Positions 1 through 4,802 of a stretch of DNA of 7,673 nucleotides are shown piece by piece; the first letter of the stretch is position 1, and each line of letters opens with the position of its first letter. Both the position numbers and the translations under genes were made by a program. The stretch covers positions 1-7,673 of the forward strand of contig UROX01000124.1 in the NCBI GenBank assembly GCA_900549685.1. Direction: 5' to 3'. The notes under the pieces were generated by a model, which worked only from the letters and a program-made list of their open reading frames with translations, was not told the origin of the DNA and did not search any database. Source of the DNA: an uncultured Alistipes sp. (GTDB lineage Bacteria; Bacteroidota; Bacteroidia; Bacteroidales; Rikenellaceae).

Positions 1-27
1 ACAAATATAATAAAATATGGGCACAAA

Positions 28-54
28 AATAATAACATACCGCATTTTATTATT
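28..54. repeat. AT-only inverted repeat
   Basis: AATAATAA (28-35) and TTATTATT (47-54) form a perfect 8-base inverted repeat around an 11-base loop, in a very AT-rich stretch (1-60) beyond the NigD-like terminator. It would be a weak hairpin and may simply reflect AT richness. No gene is visible in 1-184. Confidence 0.4.
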
Positions 55-101
55 ATCCACCCTGTCTCATATCGATGAAACATCGGAAATCCGAAGGATA
101 T

Positions 102-135
102 AAAAAATCGGAAGCGACCCTCGCGGGCCGCTTCC
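102..135 (-). terminator. Rho-independent terminator of the NigD-like gene
   Basis: On the minus strand a GC-rich hairpin (stem GGAAGCG/CGCTTCC at 110-116 and 129-135, continued after one mismatch by three G-C pairs around a 4-base loop) is followed directly by GA and then six T (102-107). It lies about 50 bases past the stop codon of the NigD-like gene. The plus strand has no T run after the hairpin, so the terminator is oriented for leftward transcription. Confidence 0.85.
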
Positions 136-184
136 TTCACAAATCAAATCCCAACAAATTATATTATATAGATTCTTAGATAAT

Positions 185-892
185 TCACTGTATCGAAACC
201 GGTACGGAGACCGGTTCCTCCGTGGTTTTCTCTCCGACAAAAGATGCGGAGGAAAACATATCGTTCCGTTCGAACTCACCCGAATCGCTCCGGGCTACTC
301 CGTCGTAATCGGTCCAATTCAGCACAACGGTCATGCCATTTTTCCCTTCGGGCACCAGACCCGAAATATCGAAACTGGCGCGGCCGTATCCCATCTCGAA
401 AATTCCGTCGCCGAACGCATTGTGCCGGAGCGTCACGATCACTTTCTGCTCCGTCGAGTTTTCCTCGTCCACGACCAGATTGACGAAATGCCTCGAATCC
501 GGATCGGCGAAACGTATCCCGAAAATCACGTTCAGGTACCGGCCTCCTCCGAACCATGCGGCACAAACGCCGATGGGATCGTTCCCTATGCTGTCCCGCT
601 GCGCCTCGTCGAGTTCCGAGAGACGGACGGCGTCTTTGGTCAGCAGTTTACCGAAAGCATGCGCTTCCACGTCGTAGACATGCGGTCTCTGCTGCTCCAA
701 TACCGTAAAATTCATCCTCACACGCAATCCGTCATTCAACTCGAACCGGGTATCCCGATTCTCCCGGACATACAACGTATCGCCTCCGTCGGTCAAAACC
801 ACAGGCACGGGCCGGACCTCGCCGACGATGCCGTAACACTCTTGCATAGAATAGATTTCATTGTCATTTTTCAGACAGGAAACCATTGCCAT
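185..892 (-). CDS. NigD-like secreted protein, probable lipoprotein
   Basis: The 235-residue product resembles the NigD-like family of Bacteroidota, which has an N-terminal OB-like domain and a C-terminal beta-sandwich. Here the first covers roughly residues 16-100 and the second roughly 105-205, including the segment YLNVIFGIRFADPDSRHFV (119-137) and LRHNAFGD (155-162). These proteins are exported lipoproteins of unknown function; the name comes from a Prevotella bacteriocin locus, but most members are unrelated to bacteriocins. With the ATG at 892 the protein begins MAMVSCLKND. Cys6 sits where the lipidated cysteine should be (MVS|C), but only five residues precede it. The open frame continues upstream to a stop at 926-928 and adds hydrophobic residues LAAATVGTVW with no ATG, so the true start is uncertain: a CTG at 922, or the ATG at 939 if one base is missing. 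A terminator follows the gene. The 198-base gap from the barrel gene suggests separate transcription, but this is unproven. Confidence 0.78.
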   Translation of the reverse strand: MAMVSCLKNDNEIYSMQECYGIVGEVRPVPVVLTDGGDTLYVRENRDTRFELNDGLRVRMNFTVLEQQRPHVYDVEAHAFGKLLTKDAVRLSELDEAQRDSIGNDPIGVCAAWFGGGRYLNVIFGIRFADPDSRHFVNLVVDEENSTEQKVIVTLRHNAFGDGIFEMGYGRASFDISGLVPEGKNGMTVVLNWTDYDGVARSDSGEFERNDMFSSASFVGEKTTEEPVSVPVSIQ

Positions 893-1090
893 CCATACCG
901 TTCCGACGGTTGCAGCGGCCAGACTCTAAAATACAACATAAATTCGAATTACACAATAATTGACCGATATTCTTTCGAAAAGATACTCCGTAACGATCCG
1001 AAAGAGGACGATTCTCAACTTTTGACAATAAGAGAATCTGAAGGCCGTTAGCGTTGCATCGGAATGAAAGGTTTCCCGTTTGAATATCCG
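893..1090 (-). other. Intergenic region upstream of the NigD-like gene
   Basis: These 198 bases separate the stop of the barrel protein gene (1091) from the NigD-like ATG. No strong terminator was seen. A TATCTTTT stretch on the minus strand (988-981) matches the TAnnTTTG box at seven of eight positions, but no TTTG lies at the expected distance upstream, so no promoter is called. The section 893-939 probably holds the missing N-terminal signal-peptide codons of the NigD-like gene. Confidence 0.5.
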
Positions 1091-2350
1091 TCAAAAACTG
1101 AATTTCAGCCCGATACGCAAATCGGCGCTCCACGGTTTTTCGGTCTTGAGCGAGATGGGATGATCCGCATGTCCCAACCGGCGAACAACGCCCGGTTCGG
1201 CATACAGTCCGAAATCATCCGTAATTTTCACCCCCAACCCTGCTCTCAGATTCGCAGACCAGAGCAAGCCGTCGGCTCGAAGCTGGTCGGTAACAGAAGA
1301 AACGAACACATCTCCGTTAAAAATTTCCGTCGTACCCTCGGCCGACAAAGCCGCTTCGGCCATCACACCGCCCGCGACATAACATTCGAAACGACGGCTG
1401 TCGAGCACCGAATAACTCAACGAAAGCGGAATACCCAGATAGTGCACCCGCTGATCGTAGCGATAAGCGAACGCCCCTTCGGTACGGGCTGTCGAATGCA
1501 GACAGGTATAGACGAGTCCTGTCTCGACACCCCACTTAGGCGTCAGACGCTTGCGCACGCTCACACCGAACGATACGGGAAAACGATGGTTCATCATCCG
1601 CTCGTCGAATGCCGGTGCGTCCGTCTTTCCGAAAACGCTCGCCCCGTCAGGTCCCGAATTCATGGCCGACATTCTCATCGGCAGGGAAGTCCCCGAACCG
1701 CCGGAAGAAAAGACAGAGGAAACGGCATAAAGCGAAACCGCCCAGCGCGGTCCGGCCTTACGAGTCCGGAAACTGGAAACCGGATCGCCTCCCCGCGTGC
1801 GAACTGCATTTCGGCCGGCCGGTCCCGCACTTTCACCGGATGCGGCAGAGTGCGCCGTACGTTCCGGCTCGGATTTCCCGGATGGCTCTTTCTTTTCGAG
1901 CACATCGGTGGCAAACGACGCATGCTCGTCGCGTCCGTTTTCGTTTTCCGGCGAAGAAGGCGCCACACCCGGCATCACGATCTTCACTTTCCGGGCGGAC
2001 GCGAACAGCCTGTTCAACACGGGGTCGCGCAACGGGTCCGGCTCGGTCGTATCCCGACGGGGCGGCACGGACCATTCAACGGCAGAGGGTCCCGCACCCG
2101 GTCCGATCGCAGCGGTTTCCGATACGTCCGGACGCCACAGCCACCATCCCGTCCCCACGGCAAGCAGCATGAGGGCCGCCGCCACGCTTCCCGTACGCAA
2201 CCGGTGCAGGAAACGGCCCGACGACACGGGAACAGCCTCCTCGTCGGGCCATGCCATCCGTCGCTGCATTCGGCTCCACGGCGGGGTGTCCCGCATCGAA
2301 AAATCCTCCAGTTTTCGTTTCAGAATTTCGTCCAGCGAATCCCTTTCCAT
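1091..2350 (-). CDS. Putative transmembrane anti-sigma / outer-membrane beta-barrel protein
   Basis: The product has 419 residues. The ATG at 2350 is chosen because it lies 2 bases after the sigma factor stop; the open frame upstream of it runs antisense-like through the sigma gene in another frame. Residues 1-50 are charged and cytoplasmic-looking (MERDSLDEILKRKLEDF, then PPWSRMQ), a pattern seen at the start of Bacteroidota proteins encoded after ECF sigma genes. Residues 53-72 are one hydrophobic helix ending in aromatic residues. Residues 73-199 are a low-complexity linker rich in Pro, Ser, Glu, Arg and Gly. Residues 200-419 alternate in beta-strand fashion, with WAVSLYAVSS, FPVSFGVSVRK, WGVETGLVYT and YLGIPLSLSYSV, and end in LRIGLKFSF; a terminal Phe is typical of outer-membrane barrels. 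The inferred role is to bind the sigma factor at the inner membrane and relay an outer-membrane signal. No experimental function is known to me for this family member. Confidence 0.75.
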   Translation of the reverse strand: MERDSLDEILKRKLEDFSMRDTPPWSRMQRRMAWPDEEAVPVSSGRFLHRLRTGSVAAALMLLAVGTGWWLWRPDVSETAAIGPGAGPSAVEWSVPPRRDTTEPDPLRDPVLNRLFASARKVKIVMPGVAPSSPENENGRDEHASFATDVLEKKEPSGKSEPERTAHSAASGESAGPAGRNAVRTRGGDPVSSFRTRKAGPRWAVSLYAVSSVFSSGGSGTSLPMRMSAMNSGPDGASVFGKTDAPAFDERMMNHRFPVSFGVSVRKRLTPKWGVETGLVYTCLHSTARTEGAFAYRYDQRVHYLGIPLSLSYSVLDSRRFECYVAGGVMAEAALSAEGTTEIFNGDVFVSSVTDQLRADGLLWSANLRAGLGVKITDDFGLYAEPGVVRRLGHADHPISLKTEKPWSADLRIGLKFSF

Positions 2351-2352
2351 AC

Positions 2353-2886
2353 CTATAAAATCTCTTGTCGTTCGAGCATTCGGTAAAGGTGATTCTTCGC
2401 CCTGAGATACTGCGACCGCGATGTCCCCTCGCTGATGCCGAGCATATCGGCGATTTCCCGATGGGAGTATCCCTCCACAGCGAACAGGTTGAGCACCGTC
2501 CGGTAACCGTGGGGCAACCGGGCGATGCACGCCACCAGCTCTTCGGCCTCCATCGTCTCGACGGCCGACGCATCGTGCGAACCGAACTGCAGGAGCACAT
2601 CCTCGCGGTCGCACATGCGAAACACGTCGTTTTTACGAAGATACCCCAATGCCGTGGTGACGAACACACGCCGCATCCACCCCTCGAACGATCCCTCGCC
2701 GCGAAACGTCCCGATCTTGGCGAACACGGTAATGAAACCGTCATGCAACAGATCCTGAGCGATTTCCCGGTCGCACACATAACGATAACATACGCCGAAC
2801 ATTTTCGGAGCATAGGTTTCGTAAAGTTCTCGCTGTGCGGCAGGGTTCCTCTCACAGCACCGCTTTATGAGTTCTCTTTCTGTCAC
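2353..2886 (-). CDS. ECF-type RNA polymerase sigma factor
   Basis: The 177-residue protein has the two-domain ECF sigma layout. Region 2 is at about residues 8-85 and includes LYETYAPKMFGVCYRYV, DLLHDGF (46-51) and FRGEGSFEGWMRR (61-73), which bind core polymerase and the -10 element. Region 4 is at about residues 115-170, with the helix-turn-helix YSHREIADMLGISEGTSRSQ (140-159) for -35 recognition. There is no C-terminal extension. The start is a GTG at 2886: an in-frame TAG lies only eight codons upstream with no ATG between, and MTERELIKRCCERN matches the usual beginning of Bacteroidota ECF factors. The gene is followed after 2 bases by the membrane/barrel gene, its likely regulator, so the two should be co-transcribed. 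Autoregulation is common for such pairs, but no promoter could be assigned. The regulon is unknown. Confidence 0.93.
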   Translation of the reverse strand: MTERELIKRCCERNPAAQRELYETYAPKMFGVCYRYVCDREIAQDLLHDGFITVFAKIGTFRGEGSFEGWMRRVFVTTALGYLRKNDVFRMCDREDVLLQFGSHDASAVETMEAEELVACIARLPHGYRTVLNLFAVEGYSHREIADMLGISEGTSRSQYLRAKNHLYRMLERQEIL

Positions 2887-2930
2887 AGGGCTTTCGTGTA
2901 CGGGCTATCACCTTATCGTATGGAAGATGT

Positions 2931-2948
2931 GCGGAATCGGCATTCCGC
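2931..2948. promoter_or_regulatory. Perfect inverted repeat, possible operator
   Basis: GCGGAAT (2931-2937) and ATTCCGC (2942-2948) are perfect inverted halves around a CGGC centre, 45 bases upstream of the sigma factor GTG. No T run follows on either strand, so it is not a terminator. It could be a binding site for a dimeric regulator or a hairpin in the sigma gene leader. The same 7-mer occurs once on the minus strand upstream of the MG2/plug gene (7597-7591), which may be chance. Confidence 0.4.
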
Positions 2949-3019
2949 TGCATGGATAACGCATTTCGGCCCGAATTATTTTCCGCTCCCGTCGTCCGGC
3001 AGCATCTTCCGGAAGAAGG

Positions 3020-3051
3020 TTTGCGAATGACGAAAAATCGGACGATCTTTG
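3020..3051 (+). promoter_or_regulatory. Candidate Bacteroidota promoter for the reductase/deaminase gene
   Basis: TTTG at 3020-3023 and GATCTTTG at 3044-3051 are separated by 20 bases. This matches the known Bacteroidota primary promoter (TTTG near -33, TAnnTTTG near -7) except for one base in the -7 box. Transcription would start near 3058, leaving a leader of about 20 bases before the ATG at 3077. No Shine-Dalgarno sequence is evident, as is usual in this phylum. Confidence 0.5.
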
Positions 3052-3076
3052 TCCCTCACCAATCTGTTATCCCGCC

Positions 3077-4189
3077 ATGATTACGCTGGCCTCCGTCGCG
3101 CTCTCCGCCGACGGTTATATCGACGATTCGTCGCCCGAACGCCTTGTCCTCTCGCACGAGGACGACTGGCAGGAAGTCCGCCGGTTGCGGGCCGAGTGCG
3201 ACGCCGTGTTGGTAGGAGCCGAAACCGTCCGGAAGGACAACCCTTCGTTGCGTACCAAAGACGAACCGCTCAAAACGATGCGCAGGACCCGGAACCTGCC
3301 GGACGATCCTGTCAAAGTCACCGTCAGCCGCAGCGGAAATCTCGATCCCCGTTCCCGTTTTTTCACGCAGGGCACGTCCGAAAAAATCGTGATCGTCGGC
3401 AAACACGCCCCGCAAGCGAACATCGACCGGCTTCGACCGGTAGCGACCGTCGTCCGGACGGATAACGACAGCGTCTCGGCCGCCGAAATCATCGGCATAC
3501 TCGAACAGCGGGGCATCGGCAGTCTGATGATCGAAGGCGGGAGCCGGATTCTGACGCTGTTTCTGACCGAAGACAAAGTGGATTTGCTCCGGATCGCCGT
3601 GGCACCCTTTTTCGTAGGCGATCCCCGGGCGCCTCGTTTCGTGGAGGGGGGACGTTTCCCGTTCGGTCACGCCCGACGCATGGAGGTCGTACGCGTGGCC
3701 AGGGTGGGGGACATGACCGTCACCGAATACGCCCTCAATGCCCGTACCGCGGACAAAGCTTATCTGCGCCGGACAATCGATCTGGCCCGCATGTGCCCGC
3801 CTTCGGAAACGGCTTACAGTGTGGGGGCGCTTATCGTCACGCCCGACGGGCGGCAGTTCACGGGATACAGCAGAGAGACGGCTCCCGACAACCATGCCGA
3901 AGAGGAAGCCATACTCAAGGCTCTCCGGGCCGGAGCATCCCTGAAAGGAAGCGTCATATACAGTTCGATGGAACCCTGCTCGTCCCGCAAATCGAAACCG
4001 CTTCCGTGCAGCGAACTCATCATCCGGCACGAGATGGCCCGCGTCGTCTTCGCCGCTTACGAACCCGACCGTTTCGTGAACTGTTGTGGCGAACGGAAAC
4101 TCACCGAAGCGGGTATCAAAGTCACGGTGCTCGACGAACTGTCCTCCGAGGCCCTTCGGGTGAACAGACATATTCTCGGCGACCGCTGA
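3077..4189 (+). CDS. Bifunctional RibD-type reductase-deaminase with swapped domain order
   Basis: The 370-residue protein joins a RibD C-terminal-type reductase (about 1-220) to a zinc deaminase of the RibD/cytidine deaminase fold (about 226-370). Reductase marks are SADGYID (10-16), DAVLVGAETVRKDNPSLRT (42-60) and MIEGGSRILTLFL (151-163), the NADPH/substrate elements of 5-amino-6-(5-phosphoribosylamino)uracil reductase and DHFR-like relatives. Deaminase marks are H273-A-E275 and P300-C301 with C311, the expected zinc ligands and proton-shuttling Glu. The spacing between the cysteines is nine residues rather than the eight usual in RibD. Canonical RibD has the deaminase first and a similar total length (about 367 aa in E. 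coli), so the order is reversed here. The two activities would match the deamination and reduction steps of riboflavin synthesis, but a related pathway with another pyrimidine or purine-like substrate is equally possible. The ATG start begins right at the first reductase strand. No other riboflavin gene is in the window. Confidence 0.85.
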   Translation: MITLASVALSADGYIDDSSPERLVLSHEDDWQEVRRLRAECDAVLVGAETVRKDNPSLRTKDEPLKTMRRTRNLPDDPVKVTVSRSGNLDPRSRFFTQGTSEKIVIVGKHAPQANIDRLRPVATVVRTDNDSVSAAEIIGILEQRGIGSLMIEGGSRILTLFLTEDKVDLLRIAVAPFFVGDPRAPRFVEGGRFPFGHARRMEVVRVARVGDMTVTEYALNARTADKAYLRRTIDLARMCPPSETAYSVGALIVTPDGRQFTGYSRETAPDNHAEEEAILKALRAGASLKGSVIYSSMEPCSSRKSKPLPCSELIIRHEMARVVFAAYEPDRFVNCCGERKLTEAGIKVTVLDELSSEALRVNRHILGDR

Positions 4190-4602
4190 ACCGTTCCTCG
4201 ACACGCAGGCGTTTCGGGAATCTCCGCATTCCGGCCTCCCGCCGTCCGCCCCGAACTCAGGCAATTATCTATTTCGACGCACCGCAATTCCTAATCAATT
4301 CGATCTCAGAAATTCGCGGTTACGGACTGCGTTTCCAACGCGTCTCGACGGAAACCTTTAGCTGCAAAACGGAACGCCCGGAGGTTAGCAAAGGCGGGTC
4401 GTCAAAAGACATATCGCGTAAACTTTAAGCAACGATTTGCAACCCGCGACCGCGTTTGCGAAAAAGCCTTGCCTCGACGGGGACTTTTATGGTGCGACCC
4501 GAAAAGTTCGAAGGCTACGACAAAAGACGATACTTTAAACTTGCATACCGGTTATCCCATTAGCCCTCGAAAGGTGCACCGGATCCCTGCCTGAACAGAA
4601 GA

Positions 4603-4642
4603 GGCGCTGAACCGGAAACGTGACTTTCCCGATCAGCCCGCC
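4603..4642. other. Composite imperfect hairpin, possible structured RNA
   Basis: Three nested paired segments are visible: GGCG (4603-4606) with CGCC (4639-4642), CTGA (4607-4610) with TCAG (4633-4636), and GGAAA (4614-4618) with TTTCC (4625-4629) around a 6-base loop. Small bulges separate them. It lies just outside the terminator of the MG2/plug gene. It could be part of a small RNA or of an untranslated 3' end. No known riboswitch or RNA family could be matched by eye. Confidence 0.35.
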
Positions 4643-4710
4643 ACCGACTCGAGCTGCTACAAGATCGAAATAAAGACGAGGCGTAAAACAGCACACCGCT
4701 TCCTAAATCA

Positions 4711-4738
4711 TCAAGCCCCTGCCGAGGCAGGGGCTTGA
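4711..4738 (-). terminator. Strong terminator hairpin, probably bidirectional
   Basis: TCAAGCCCCTGCC (4711-4723) and its exact complement (4726-4738) form a 13-base perfect stem with a very tight loop. It begins 65 bases beyond the stop of the MG2/plug gene. The T runs are poor on both strands (TGATTTAGG on the minus side), so the assignment rests on stem strength and position. It could also stop transcripts coming from the reductase/deaminase gene. Confidence 0.7.
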
Positions 4739-4802
4739 CATAGTTTCCGAACATGTCCGTCACGGTACACCGACAGTGTTCCCGACAGCGGACCGCCGCG
4801 CC

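Larger units (their letters stand above)
2887..3076. other. Divergent intergenic region between sigma factor and reductase/deaminase genes
   Basis: This 190-base region carries the upstream signals of two divergent transcription units. It contains a perfect 7-base inverted repeat (2931-2948) near the sigma gene and a candidate Bacteroidota promoter (3020-3051) for the plus-strand gene. No TTTG / TAnnTTTG pair was found pointing at the sigma gene, which fits an operon read by an alternative sigma factor, perhaps its own. Confidence 0.7.
4190..4802. other. Long convergent intergenic region without a recognised gene
   Basis: These 613 bases lie between the 3' ends of two converging genes, where short gaps are the rule. 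No open frame with a recognisable product was found on either strand. What can be seen: a short GGAAT/ATTCC hairpin (4217-4232), an ACTTTT/AAAAGT inverted repeat (4483-4507), a composite hairpin (4603-4642) and a strong terminator hairpin (4711-4738). No T-rich terminator for the plus-strand reductase gene was seen directly after its stop. The stretch 4260-4440 has a lower GC content than the flanking genes and could be an interspersed repeat or a decayed insert. Confidence 0.6.

Noticed and set aside
1064..2386. 440-codon open frame on the plus strand opposite the barrel protein gene
   Set aside because: It is Arg/His/Pro-rich with no domain. The minus-strand frame shows a coherent helix-linker-barrel layout and operon spacing.
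2076..2855. 259-codon minus-strand frame overlapping the sigma and barrel genes
   Set aside because: It is out of frame with both well-supported genes and has a Cys/Ser/Arg-rich, non-protein-like composition.
4217..4232. Terminator directly after the reductase/deaminase gene
   Set aside because: The stem is only five base pairs and no T run follows.
3056..4264. 402-codon open frame on the minus strand opposite the reductase/deaminase gene
   Set aside because: The plus strand carries clear catalytic motifs; the minus frame gives a Gly/Asp/Phe-rich sequence with no family resemblance.
4560..4650. Possible cobalamin riboswitch on the minus strand (a GGGATCCGGTG stretch near paired elements)
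   Set aside because: The other conserved blocks of the riboswitch, including the B12 box, are absent, and it lies downstream of genes rather than before one.
4560..4763. 67-codon minus-strand open frame downstream of the MG2/plug gene
   Set aside because: It runs straight through the terminator hairpin, and its product resembles nothing I recognise.
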